DNA of 64,000 bases. It comes from Bacteroidales bacterium UBA3834. GTDB taxonomy: Bacteria > Bacteroidota > Bacteroidia > Bacteroidales > P3. Where the stretch lies: contig DGIA01000022.1 of NCBI GenBank assembly GCA_002392965.1, forward strand, positions 12,458-76,457, read 5' to 3'. The notes under the pieces are model-generated. The model saw only the letters and a list, made by a program, of their open reading frames with translations, ran no database searches and was not told the origin of the DNA. Shown piece after piece: positions 1 to 7,800 of the stretch (position 1 is its first letter; each line of letters opens with the position of its first letter). The translations under genes and the position numbers were made by a program.

Positions 1-286
1 GGGCACGAGGAGTGGTCACATTGGTAAACACACACGAAGGACCACAGAAGACATTATCTTCCAGCACGACACCCTCATAAACAGAAACATTGTTTTGAAT
101 CCTCACACCATTACCCACATGAACGTTGGGACCAATATTGACATTTTGTCCAAGAGAACAATTGCGACCAAGCACAGCACCACGCTGCACATGACAGAAA
201 TGCCATATCTTGGTGCCGTCACCTACCTGTACCCCGTCATCAACATATGACGACTCGTGCACGAAATAGTTTTTCTCTTCCTTCAT
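1..286 (-). CDS. Nucleotide-sugar N-acetyltransferase, WbpD/WlbB type (3' end cut by window)
   Basis: My translation from the ATG at 286 begins MKEEKNYFVHESSYVDDG and continues with the hexapeptide repeats of a left-handed beta-helix acyltransferase, including IWHFCHV and NVNIGPNVHVG. This pattern is typical of the enzymes that acetylate the 3-amino group of UDP-2-acetamido-3-amino-2,3-dideoxy-glucuronate for surface polysaccharides. Only about 95 residues lie inside the window; the rest runs off at position 1. A Bacteroidetes-type -7 element lies about 85 bp upstream, with the tRNA-Val gene behind it. The family call rests on the repeat pattern and the IWHF motif. The exact sugar substrate cannot be told from this fragment. 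Confidence 0.75.
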   Translation of the reverse strand, partial: MKEEKNYFVHESSYVDDGVQVGDGTKIWHFCHVQRGAVLGRNCSLGQNVNIGPNVHVGNGVRIQNNVSVYEGVVLEDNVFCGPSCVFTNVTTPRA

Positions 287-370
287 ATCCAGATATATTT
301 GTTCCTATTCCAACGTGAAGATATAACAACCAACAAGTTACCACCCATTAAGCACCCGCACGTTGTTGTG

Positions 371-378
371 CAAAGATA
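371..378 (-). promoter_or_regulatory. -7 promoter element upstream of the acetyltransferase gene
   Basis: On the minus strand this reads TATCTTTG, an exact match to the Bacteroidetes -7 consensus TAnnTTTG. It would give a leader of roughly 80 nt before the ATG at 286. Confidence 0.5.
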
Positions 379-440
379 CAAAAATAATTCAATCCAAGGG
401 AATAAAAAAGCCACAGGAGAACTGTGGCGTCAATTAAGAG

Positions 441-515
441 TGATCTGTACAAGATTTGAACTTGTGACCTCTTGCCTGTCAAGCAAGCGCTCTAAACCAA
501 CTGAGCTAACAGATC
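441..515 (-). tRNA. tRNA-Val (anticodon GAC)
   Basis: The minus strand folds into a complete 75-nt cloverleaf. The 7-bp acceptor stem is GATCTGT with ACAGATC, followed by discriminator A. There is a D arm with GCTC/GAGC, a 5-bp anticodon stem CTTGC/GCAAG and a T arm ACAAG/CTTGT closing a TTCAAAT loop. The anticodon loop is TTGACAG, so the anticodon is GAC (plus-strand positions 478-480), reading valine codon GUC. The CCA tail is not encoded. A TACTTTTG -7 element lies about 55 bp upstream. Confidence 0.93.
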
Positions 516-569
516 ATGTGCTTTCTTCAAATACTCTTTTTTGAGCTTTTTTTTCGTCAAAAGCGAATG

Positions 570-577
570 CAAAAGTA
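570..577 (-). promoter_or_regulatory. -7 promoter element for tRNA-Val
   Basis: The minus strand reads TACTTTTG, an exact TAnnTTTG match, about 55 bp before the tRNA 5' end. Confidence 0.5.
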
Positions 578-619
578 CACACATTTTTGAAACTGACAAA
601 ATTATTGAGAAAAAAGTTG

Positions 620-627
620 TATTTTTG
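620..627 (+). promoter_or_regulatory. -7 promoter element for the nitroreductase-comEC-helicase group
   Basis: TATTTTTG matches TAnnTTTG and lies about 90 bp before the ATG at 715. It is the only good match in the gap and faces away from the tRNA promoter at 570-577. Confidence 0.45.
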
Positions 628-714
628 TAGTCAACACACGGACAGAAATACGCCACATAAAACTGTTTTTCAGCAACAAACAGAAAAACACAGAACAATA
701 AAAATAATTACGAC

Positions 715-1359
715 ATGGCAGACAATTATTTAGAAAAAAGATACGAAGAGACCCTCGGAAAGGCAAAAATCAGGGTCAAACGAATAGGACACACTATCGA
801 CCAACTGCTGCTTAAAAGCCGCAGCCATCGAGGATACAACAAAAACTATGTGGTAAGCCGACAAGAGTTGGAGCGTATTGTGAGCGTATGCAACAAAATT
901 CCCTCAGGGTGCAACCAGCAGACTCTACGTTTTTTCCTTGTCACCAAAGAAACAGGTGCAGAAAAAATACTATCCATTATCCGCCTTGGCGCCGCCTTGC
1001 CTGAACTACACCTCCCTTACCCTGGCACAGAACCCGAAGCCTTCATTATTTGTTGCTCGACAGCCGCAGAGAACAAACTCGTGGATGTAGATCTCGGCAT
1101 TGCACTACAAAGCATGCTACTCAAAGCCGTCGAGATGGGACTTAATGGATTAATCATAGGGGCTTTCAATCATGAGAAACTGAAAGAGGCATTCAACCTA
1201 CCCTACGATCCACTAATGGTGTTAGCTATCGGAAAAGGAACCGACCGCATTGAATTGACCCCCATCCATGCCGACGAATCACACGCCTATTACCGTCACG
1301 ACGGTATCCACTACGTCCCCAAGGTACGGACTGACGAACTAATTTTGAACCATGCGTAG
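715..1359 (+). CDS. Nitroreductase-family flavoprotein
   Basis: The 214-residue protein has the layout of the FMN-dependent nitroreductase superfamily. An N-terminal basic segment (SRSHRGYNKN) precedes the region that binds the FMN phosphate. SGCNQQTLRFFLV (about residues 64-76) matches the usual P-x-x-x-N-x-Q-pW motif in weakened form. The C-terminal part carries GIALQSMLLKAVEMGLNGLIIGAFN, the conserved dimer and FMN region. Such enzymes use NAD(P)H to reduce nitro compounds, quinones or flavins; the substrate cannot be predicted. The gene overlaps the downstream comEC-like gene by 8 bp, which suggests translational coupling. Length is normal for the family. Confident for the family, not for the reaction. 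Confidence 0.85.
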   Translation: MADNYLEKRYEETLGKAKIRVKRIGHTIDQLLLKSRSHRGYNKNYVVSRQELERIVSVCNKIPSGCNQQTLRFFLVTKETGAEKILSIIRLGAALPELHLPYPGTEPEAFIICCSTAAENKLVDVDLGIALQSMLLKAVEMGLNGLIIGAFNHEKLKEAFNLPYDPLMVLAIGKGTDRIELTPIHADESHAYYRHDGIHYVPKVRTDELILNHA

Positions 1360-2623
1360 AGCGCCATTGGTGCCTGTAGCGCTGGTGCTGATGGCATGCC
1401 TTGCCCTGGGCAGACCGTTACTGCATCGTTTTGATCGCGGTCATTGGACTCACAACTGCCCCGAAAAAACATTTATCACCCTACGCCTGACAGAGAGCCC
1501 ACAACCACGGGCCAAGAGTTACCGTGCCTTCGCACAAGTGACGGCCATAAACGACCGGTCCCGCCATGGTGACATCACTGTCTATCTACGCAAAGACAGC
1601 ATCGCCGGGACTTTGTGCTACGGCGACCATCTGTTGCTGCATGGATACCCTGACACAGTAAAGCGCTCAATCTATATCACTTCCGACCATTACCTCATTA
1701 CCCACCGCGACAGCACCTCATTCCGCGCCCATCTCGAGAAGTTACGCATGCGACTGCTTCACCGCATGCAAAACGGGCCTCTTGAGCAACGTTATGCCGG
1801 TGTAGCCGAAGCAATGACTCTCGGGTGGCGCGGTGACCTCGACGAGAATCTGCAAGCCACATTCCGTGACAGCGGACTAATTCACATGCTCTGCGTCAGC
1901 GGATTGCATGTAGGCTTGCTAGCCATGCTGGTGGGCTGGCTGACCCTTTGGGCTGGTCGGGAACGTCGGGGACGCGTCATTCGTGGAAGCCTGCAGCTGA
2001 CAGCCGTATGGAGTTTCGCCGTCATCACAGGATTGGCACCCTCCACCATACGGGCAGCACTGATGTTCAGCCTATTCATTGTCTCCGATATCCTTGCTCG
2101 TCGCACCAGCAAGATAAACCTGCTGGCAGCAGCAGCCATCATCATGTTGGTAGCCAAACCATCCTTGCTGTTCGATGTCGGTTGGCAACTGTCGTTCGCC
2201 GCTGTAACAGGCATATTGATGGCCAAACCTGTCATCCGATGCTTCCGATGCACACTGTCACAATGTGCTGTGGTAAGCACTGCCGCCACATTGGCCACCC
2301 TGCCCATCGTAGTATCCACATTCCATCGGATACCCATTTACTTTCTCATCGCCAATATTGTAATTGTTCCGTTCGCAACATTACTGCTATTTCTGTCACT
2401 TGGCTATTTAGCACTTCCTTGTGCCGTATTTGCATGGCCTTTAGCCTTCCTGTTGAAATTCACCGACACTGTCACCCAATGGGTGTCTTCATTGCCGCAT
2501 GCAGTCGTCGAAGGTGTCACATTTAACACATGGCAACTTATCCTTCTCATCGCCGCAGTACTGTTGCTATTTGCCGGTGCCCAACTGTTGAGGCGCTGTA
2601 AAAACGAAAGCTTGTCACAATAA
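1352..2623 (+). CDS. ComEC/Rec2-type membrane channel protein, short form without nuclease domain
   Basis: This 423-residue polytopic membrane protein has an N-terminal hydrophobic segment and a DUF4131-like soluble region (about residues 25-120). The Competence domain follows, with its hallmark LIHMLCVSGLHVGLLAML near residues 175-192 and about eight more hydrophobic segments. ComEC carries incoming single-stranded DNA across the inner membrane in transformable bacteria. Full ComEC proteins of 650-800 residues also have a C-terminal metallo-beta-lactamase-like nuclease domain. Here the gene stops after the membrane domain, and the next gene is a helicase. It overlaps the preceding nitroreductase gene by 8 bp. 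The family is clear; whether it supports DNA uptake is not known. Confidence 0.88.
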   Translation: MRRAPLVPVALVLMACLALGRPLLHRFDRGHWTHNCPEKTFITLRLTESPQPRAKSYRAFAQVTAINDRSRHGDITVYLRKDSIAGTLCYGDHLLLHGYPDTVKRSIYITSDHYLITHRDSTSFRAHLEKLRMRLLHRMQNGPLEQRYAGVAEAMTLGWRGDLDENLQATFRDSGLIHMLCVSGLHVGLLAMLVGWLTLWAGRERRGRVIRGSLQLTAVWSFAVITGLAPSTIRAALMFSLFIVSDILARRTSKINLLAAAAIIMLVAKPSLLFDVGWQLSFAAVTGILMAKPVIRCFRCTLSQCAVVSTAATLATLPIVVSTFHRIPIYFLIANIVIVPFATLLLFLSLGYLALPCAVFAWPLAFLLKFTDTVTQWVSSLPHAVVEGVTFNTWQLILLIAAVLLLFAGAQLLRRCKNESLSQ

Positions 2624-2650
2624 ACACCCCACAATCCGGTTATTTTTTTC

Positions 2651-4522
2651 GTGGAAAACACAAACAAATACTTCTCACGCTTACGTGAACTAATCGCCCT
2701 TGAACTGGCAGAAGAACAGCAAGCCTACCGTCGGGCACTGGAAGAAAAAGGGGGCGCACTGACCGGCACAATACACGACCCCTCCTGCCGCTATCCTGTC
2801 CGCTTGGGGAACACAGCCTATAACCCACTGGGGCAAATCACTTTGGAGGTTCTATTCGACGTAGAGGAAGACGAAGTAGAGCTGGACTTTGAACCCGGGA
2901 AACCTGTCACCTTGTTTTATCCGACCGACAACGGAGTCAAAGAGTTGCCTTACCAATGCTACGTGGAGCTGGTAGGCAACGGCACGCTGATCGTCAGTCT
3001 TCCCAACAAAACTGCTGCCCAAAGCATCCGAAACACCGCCGACCACCACCTATTGGGTATCCAATTAGGCATTGACAACACCAGCTACCGTGTGATGCAA
3101 GAGGCTCTGAACGAAGCAGAACACAAAGAAGACGAACGTTTCGTTAAACTGAGAGAGGTATTGCTCGGGCAACGCAAGCCTTCCTTCCGTCAATTGCCGC
3201 AACTTTCATACCCTTGGCTCAACCGAAGCCAACAGGATGCCATCCAGAAAGTGGTCGAGGCTCAGGAGGTAAGCATCATCCATGGACCTCCCGGCACCGG
3301 CAAGACCACCACCCTGGTGGAGGCCATCATCGAGACCTTACAGCGCGAAACCCAGGTACTGGTGTGTGCACCGAGCAATGCCGCCGTCGATTGGATTAGC
3401 GAACAACTGATGCGACGCGGAATCCATGTACTACGCATAGGAAACCCCTTGAGGATGAGCGACGAGATGCTTGATTGCAGTTACGAACGACGTTATTCGG
3501 CACACCCCGATTACCATGAATTATGGAACATCCGAAAGTCGTTGCATGACGGCGCCAAAGGAGAGCAGGCACACCGGCTGCACAAGCGTGAGACAGAACT
3601 GGAAATCAAGATAAACGCCGACCTTTTCGAGCAAGCCCGGGTCGTAAGCAGCACCCTCATCGGCAGCGCTTATCGGATAATGGAACGGCGCCGATTCAGT
3701 ACCCTTTTCATCGACGAGGCCGCCCAAGCGCTGGAACCAGCCTGCTGGGCAGCCATCCTGAAAGCCGACCGCGTCATCATGGGAGGCGATCACCAACAGT
3801 TGCCACCGACCGTGAAAAGCCTTGCCGCTGCCAAAGGAGGATTATCCGACACACTAATGCAAAAAGTCGTTGCCCTTTGGCCTCAGGCCGTCACCCTTTT
3901 GACAATGCAGTACCGCATGAACGAAGAGATTATGGCGTTCTCTTCCCAATGGTTCTACAACGGGCAATTACGGGCCGCCGAGGAGGCAGCCCATCGCATG
4001 GTTTCCCCCATCGACACCCCTTTGATGTGGCTCGACACCTCCCAACTCCACTACGAAGAAAAGGAAAACCTACACAAAAGCCTCAGTAACAGCGAGGAGG
4101 CCCGATTGGTAATACACACACTAAAGGATTACATCGAGATGATTTCCCCGCAAAAAGTAGAGAATGAACGCATAGACTTCGGCATCATCACTCCTTACCG
4201 CGGCCAGGCACGCCTCATCCGACGACTGCTGAAGATGCAGCACTACTTTCGCAAACTCAAACGTCGAATCACAGTCGGCACCGTAGATGGTTTTCAAGGG
4301 CAGGAACGCGACGTTATCGTCATCAGTTTGGTACGTGACAATGCCGACGGCAATATCGGCTTTTTGCGGGACTTGCGTCGTATGAACGTCGCCATTACAC
4401 GCGCACGCATGAAACTCATCATCATAGGCAATGCCGAAACCCTGAGCCGCCACCGGTTCTACCGCGGACTGGCAGAACACATACGTCGGCATGGCGAGTT
4501 TATCGAGGTGCAATCTCAATAA
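2651..4522 (+). CDS. Superfamily 1 DNA/RNA helicase, IGHMBP2/Upf1-like
   Basis: The 623-residue protein starts at a GTG 27 bp after comEC; no ATG fits near the N-terminus. An N-terminal OB-like region (about residues 35-130) leads into the helicase core. Walker A is GPPGTGKTTT (about residue 212), motif II is IDEAAQALEP (about 352), motif III is GGDHQQLPPT, motif IV-like is TMQYRMNE, motif V is GTVDGFQGQERDV and motif VI is NVAITRARMKL. This order and the QxR-type motifs are those of Upf1-like SF1B helicases, which unwind nucleic acid 5' to 3'. Bacteroidetes commonly encode such a protein with unknown cellular role. The AT-rich DNA that follows, with a new promoter, suggests the transcription unit ends here. 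Confidence 0.92.
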   Translation: MENTNKYFSRLRELIALELAEEQQAYRRALEEKGGALTGTIHDPSCRYPVRLGNTAYNPLGQITLEVLFDVEEDEVELDFEPGKPVTLFYPTDNGVKELPYQCYVELVGNGTLIVSLPNKTAAQSIRNTADHHLLGIQLGIDNTSYRVMQEALNEAEHKEDERFVKLREVLLGQRKPSFRQLPQLSYPWLNRSQQDAIQKVVEAQEVSIIHGPPGTGKTTTLVEAIIETLQRETQVLVCAPSNAAVDWISEQLMRRGIHVLRIGNPLRMSDEMLDCSYERRYSAHPDYHELWNIRKSLHDGAKGEQAHRLHKRETELEIKINADLFEQARVVSSTLIGSAYRIMERRRFSTLFIDEAAQALEPACWAAILKADRVIMGGDHQQLPPTVKSLAAAKGGLSDTLMQKVVALWPQAVTLLTMQYRMNEEIMAFSSQWFYNGQLRAAEEAAHRMVSPIDTPLMWLDTSQLHYEEKENLHKSLSNSEEARLVIHTLKDYIEMISPQKVENERIDFGIITPYRGQARLIRRLLKMQHYFRKLKRRITVGTVDGFQGQERDVIVISLVRDNADGNIGFLRDLRRMNVAITRARMKLIIIGNAETLSRHRFYRGLAEHIRRHGEFIEVQSQ

Positions 4523-4559
4523 GAGCAGAAAAAACTTGTTTTTTTTAAAAAAAAAAACG

Positions 4560-4567
4560 TATACTTG
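4560..4567 (+). promoter_or_regulatory. Probable -7 element for the lipoprotein gene
   Basis: TATACTTG matches TAnnTTTG at seven of eight positions and follows a long T/A-rich tract with TTG about 22 bp upstream. The leader to the ATG at 4753 would be long, near 180 nt. The roughly 230 bp between the helicase and the lipoprotein hold nothing else recognisable. Confidence 0.35.
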
Positions 4568-4752
4568 CAATAGTAACCACAAAGAAGAGCACACACCCAA
4601 ACAACCATAATACACTGACTATCACATAAGCGCAAAAAGAGAAACACCTGTTTTACAGAAGAAAATTTCGTTTTTTATCACTTCTCTAATCCACACCGTC
4701 GCTGTAACGGAGAAACATGCAGATTTCATTACTCACCAAATATTCATACACC

Positions 4753-5331
4753 ATGCAAAGAAACATCAAACAATTGGCAGTCTTATTTGTAGCTGCGGTC
4801 GCCATGCTCACCGCCGCCTGCTCCAAGGAGGAGAACAAGGACAATCAGACCAATAACAACGGAAGAAGCGAAGAAAGTTTCGAGATGACAAGTCTCGACC
4901 TCACTTACAGTATCACCGTTGACAGCAGAGCCATCACAGCCATGACAGAGGGCTACACCCCCACCCTCCAGTACTATGATGCCAACGACCAGAGTGTCAC
5001 CGTCACGCCATTCCCTTTCAACGCCTCCAACCTCACCTGGACAATCAACATCAAGCAGACATCATTTCCTTCGCACTTTGGCTTCAAACTCTCCCTTACC
5101 CCGAAAGAAGGCATTGCTGAAGACGTGAAATACGACTGCGACATCACTCCGACAATCACCGCCATTGCGACCGGCAAAGACGGGAAGAGAATCAACATAT
5201 CGCCTTCCATACAGCAGTTCCGATGGAGCGGCATCAAACCCAGCAACGGCAGGGTGATGAAGATTGAAAGGCTATACAAAATACAGAAAAGCGGTGACTA
5301 TGAACAAGTCACCTTCGACTACCCCAATTAA
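4753..5331 (+). CDS. Lipoprotein of unknown function
   Basis: I place the start at the ATG at 4753. The protein then begins MQRNIKQLAVLFVAAVAM with a typical lipoprotein signal, and the lipobox LTAAC puts the lipidated cysteine at residue 23. An upstream in-frame ATG at 4717 would add a 12-residue tail before the signal. After the cysteine come acidic and asparagine-rich residues, a pattern linked in Bacteroidetes to export to the outer membrane surface. The remaining 160 residues are rich in beta-forming residues (for example LDLTYSITVDSRAI) and match no family I recognise. A bidirectional terminator lies about 60 bp downstream. It is probably a single-gene transcript. Confidence 0.75.
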   Translation: MQRNIKQLAVLFVAAVAMLTAACSKEENKDNQTNNNGRSEESFEMTSLDLTYSITVDSRAITAMTEGYTPTLQYYDANDQSVTVTPFPFNASNLTWTINIKQTSFPSHFGFKLSLTPKEGIAEDVKYDCDITPTITAIATGKDGKRINISPSIQQFRWSGIKPSNGRVMKIERLYKIQKSGDYEQVTFDYPN

Positions 5332-5392
5332 TCCACTCTAAATAAAAGGCACAACCACCCTTAACAGACAATAAACAACGCTTTATAACATT

Positions 5393-5424
5393 GAGGGCCG
5401 CCATTCGGCGGCCCTCTTTCTTTT
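5393..5424. terminator. Bidirectional rho-independent terminator
   Basis: A perfect 10-bp GC-rich stem (GAGGGCCGCC with GGCGGCCCTC, loop ATTC) is followed on the plus strand by TTTCTTTT. It lies between the convergent lipoprotein gene and the hydrogenase-like gene, whose stop codon it touches. Confidence 0.85.
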
Positions 5425-6793
5425 ACACTTCTATCTCTCCACTGATGCGGTCGTCACCCCACACGGAATACATATTGGAGCGTCCCTCGTGGAGGGTCAT
5501 CTTGCCCTTGGCCTCGAGGTGCAGGCGATAGAAGACACACTGGTGCAGGTCGGCCTGTCCGCACACCACGTCGGTGGCAAAGGCTTCACACGTGGGTGCA
5601 CCGCACACACCGCAGTCGATCTGAGGCAGGTGCACCTTCATCTTCTCTATGCGCTCCATCTTCTCCAGAGCCTTCGATATATCATCGTCAAGCACCATCA
5701 TCGAACGGGGCTGTACCTCATCGACCATCGAATGCTCGATCAGATAATCCTGATACTTCTCCATTTCACGGTCGCGGGCCATCTCACCGTTGCGCTCACG
5801 TTCGGCAGCCTTGCGGGCCCGGGCATACATACGCTCGCCGCAGAGGAAGCGGTTGTCGCACGAAAGCAGGGCTCCGGCACAACTCTGATCGCAAGCCCTG
5901 AGCTCCAGAAACTCCACGCCTTCCACCTCGTCGTTCTCCAACTTGTCGAGGAAGTCCATCACATTTTCGATACCGTCGATGGAATAACTGCGCTTGGCCG
6001 AACAGATGCGACGCTCCCCGTTGGTCAAGGTGCTGAGGATGGCGTCGGCACTCAATCGCTGGCGGGTCAATGGCTTGTACTGGTGATTCTTCCCCATGTC
6101 TTTGATGTGCTTATAGACACGGTTGTAGAGCAGGTTCATGTTGATGACACCGTCAATGATCGACTTCTCCTCCCCGACAGGGGCCTTCACGGCCGACACC
6201 TTGGCGGCACAGGGCGTGACATAGAACAGGCCTATCTCCTCTCGCGGCACGCCACGGCTCTGCAGTTCTTCGAGGGCATACATGGCACTCAGGTCAAGCG
6301 GCGCCTTGATGGGTACAATATTCTCCACCAGCGACGGATACTTGATCTGTATCAACCGCACTATGGCAGGGCAGAACGAGGAGATGAGAGGCCTCACATC
6401 GGGGTGCTCGCGAGCGTATTTTTCTTTAGATTCCTTATAAATCATCGCAGCGCTTTCCACCTCCATCACATGGGCGAAACCCAGCTCGTAGAGCGAGGCA
6501 TAGACCTTCGACACGCTGATGTCGTCCGGGAACTGGCCCATGAACACCGCCGGCAGCAGCGCCACCGAATGGGGGTACTGGCGGAATGCCTCGAAATCGT
6601 CGTCCTTGATACTGATAGCCTGCGCCGGACAGACTTCATAGCACTTGCCGCAGTCGATGCAGCGGTGTTCCTGTATCGAAGCCTTGCCCCCATGGATGCG
6701 GATGGCCTCCGTGGGGCATATCTTCATGCAGCGCGAGCATCCGATGCAGCGCGACTCCTCGATCTGTAGGGCGTGGTAAAACATATTACACAA
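5423..6793 (-). CDS. [FeFe]-hydrogenase-like iron-sulfur protein, probably a redox sensor
   Basis: The 456-residue protein has an N-terminal 2x[4Fe-4S] ferredoxin domain (CIGCSRCMKICP at 16-26, CIDCGKCYEVCP at 45-55). A hydrogenase large-subunit domain follows, and a C-terminal Fe-S motif with CGVCGAPTCEAF ends the protein. The three hydrogenase signatures are recognisable: SFCPA (Cys141), VTPCAAK (Cys195) and ACDQSC (Cys301, Cys305). All four ligands of the H-cluster cubane are therefore present. The usual TSCCP motif has lost its first cysteine, which relays protons in active enzymes (Phe140 here). The downstream GGG part of the third motif is also absent. With the two upstream genes it forms a unit known beside bacterial hydrogenases, where it is thought to sense rather than to evolve H2; that role is inferred. 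Confidence 0.85.
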   Translation of the reverse strand: MCNMFYHALQIEESRCIGCSRCMKICPTEAIRIHGGKASIQEHRCIDCGKCYEVCPAQAISIKDDDFEAFRQYPHSVALLPAVFMGQFPDDISVSKVYASLYELGFAHVMEVESAAMIYKESKEKYAREHPDVRPLISSFCPAIVRLIQIKYPSLVENIVPIKAPLDLSAMYALEELQSRGVPREEIGLFYVTPCAAKVSAVKAPVGEEKSIIDGVINMNLLYNRVYKHIKDMGKNHQYKPLTRQRLSADAILSTLTNGERRICSAKRSYSIDGIENVMDFLDKLENDEVEGVEFLELRACDQSCAGALLSCDNRFLCGERMYARARKAAERERNGEMARDREMEKYQDYLIEHSMVDEVQPRSMMVLDDDISKALEKMERIEKMKVHLPQIDCGVCGAPTCEAFATDVVCGQADLHQCVFYRLHLEAKGKMTLHEGRSNMYSVWGDDRISGEIEV

Positions 6794-7199
6794 AGTTTAC
6801 TTCCATCTCGACGGTGGTTCCTATACCCACCTCACTGGTAACGTTCAACTTATCGACATTCTTCTGCATATTGGGCAGTCCCATGCCGGCGCCGAAGCCC
6901 ATATCACGCACTTCGGGGCGGGCTGTCGAATAGCCTTCCTGCATGGCCAAGGCGATATCGGGTATGCCGGGTCCCTTGTCGGCCACCACCATGCGGATCT
7001 TGTCAGCGTCGATATCCACCAACACTTTGCCGCCGTAGGCATGGGCGATGGCGTTCACTTCGGCCTCGTAGAGTGCCACCACCACACGCTTAATGACTTG
7101 AGGGTTCACATTCAACTGCTTCAACGTCTTCTTCACCGAACTGGAAGCCTTGCCGGCATTCACGAAATCACCTTCAATTACTGTATATTCCTGATGCAT
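6786..7199 (-). CDS. RsbW-like ATP-binding protein (anti-sigma/serine kinase fold)
   Basis: The 137-residue protein begins at the ATG at 7199 (MHQEYTVIEGDFVNAG). It carries the HATPase fold in minimal form: N box ALYEAEVNAIAHAYGG (about residues 42-57), G1 box VADKGPGIPDI (about 72-82) and G2-like MGFGAGMGLPNM (about 101-112). Relatives bind ATP and either phosphorylate partner proteins or hold sigma factors. It overlaps the hydrogenase-like gene by 8 bp and follows the DRTGG gene after 5 bp, so the three are surely co-transcribed. In clostridia and Thermotoga similar small ATPases accompany hydrogenase genes. Its partner is unknown. Confidence 0.85.
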   Translation of the reverse strand: MHQEYTVIEGDFVNAGKASSSVKKTLKQLNVNPQVIKRVVVALYEAEVNAIAHAYGGKVLVDIDADKIRMVVADKGPGIPDIALAMQEGYSTARPEVRDMGFGAGMGLPNMQKNVDKLNVTSEVGIGTTVEMEVNFV

Positions 7200-7204
7200 A
7201 ACGT

Positions 7205-7546
7205 TCAATATAAAGGTTTCATACCTGCGCCGTAGAGGATGCCGCAGGTCTTGAACATCGAGTACTGGGTGCAGATGAGCACCATACCGTTCTCGTCGGC
7301 CAGTTCTACCATATCCTCCGTAGGACGCTTGCCGCGCACAAAGATGACCACCTCGAGGTTGGCCATGTCGCATGTGCGGATAGTCTGCACATTGCACAGG
7401 CCCGTCACCAGCACCGGCGTGTCCTTCAGCGTAAGCACATCGCTCATCAGGTCGGAGGCAAAACAGTACTCCTCCTCACGGTCCAACTGGTCGGCCCCAA
7501 GGCCCACCGTGGCGTCCAGTTTATCCACAATTTCCTGTAACTTCAT
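7205..7546 (-). CDS. DRTGG-domain protein
   Basis: From the ATG at 7546 the product is 113 residues, beginning MKLQEIVDKLDATVGLGADQ. The central region DTPVLVTGLCNVQTIRTCDMANLEVVIFVRGKRP resembles the DRTGG domain, a small regulatory fold found beside CBS domains and in hydrogenase-linked gene clusters. The longer in-frame stretch upstream lies over the promoter and is not coding. The gene is first in a three-gene operon with the ATPase and hydrogenase-like genes. The function is unproven; a ligand-sensing or protein-binding role fits the family. Confidence 0.75.
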   Translation of the reverse strand: MKLQEIVDKLDATVGLGADQLDREEEYCFASDLMSDVLTLKDTPVLVTGLCNVQTIRTCDMANLEVVIFVRGKRPTEDMVELADENGMVLICTQYSMFKTCGILYGAGMKPLY

Positions 7547-7585
7547 AATTCTTATAGTGTTATTGATAGTTGTATTTTGAAAGTG

Positions 7586-7593
7586 CAAAGATA
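7586..7593 (-). promoter_or_regulatory. -7 promoter element for the DRTGG operon
   Basis: The minus strand reads TATCTTTG, followed by GCAC, about 40 bp before the start at 7546. A T-rich stretch with TTTTTGCC on the minus strand lies about 20 bp further upstream and would serve as the -33 region. Confidence 0.6.
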
Positions 7594-7658
7594 CAAAATA
7601 ATTTGGATATGGCAAAAACTTTTTTATCATTTGCCAATGACAAAGCAGCCCCTTCGCC

Positions 7659-7750
7659 ACACCTCCGTCTCACCTCCGTCTCACCTCCGTTGGAAGACGG
7701 AGGTGAGACGGAGGTGAGACGGAGGTAAGACGGAGTTGAGACGGAGTTGA
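7659..7750. repeat. 11-bp-period palindromic array, copy 1
   Basis: The unit ACGGAGGTGAG and its complement CTCACCTCCGT are arranged as a large palindrome. A 30-bp arm at 7661-7690 is an exact inverted copy of 7697-7726, separated by the 6-nt loop TGGAAG. Two further, slightly changed units follow on the right. The array sits in the divergent gap between the DRTGG operon promoter and the LD-carboxypeptidase gene. Related arrays occur at 53995-54110 and 61138-61315. Confidence 0.95.
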
Positions 7751-7800
7751 TACTGAACTTTTCGCCGACCAAGGGACAATAAAAGGCAAGGAGAAGCGTT

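Noticed and set aside
441..515. tRNA-Asp as an alternative reading
   Set aside because: The plus strand shows GTC at 478-480, but the cloverleaf forms on the minus strand, where the anticodon is GAC, valine.
5489..6769. A 426-codon open frame on the plus strand
   Set aside because: It lies opposite the hydrogenase-like gene, which has clear Fe-S motifs. The plus-strand product is His- and Leu-rich with no family features, a usual effect of antisense frames in GC-rich genes.
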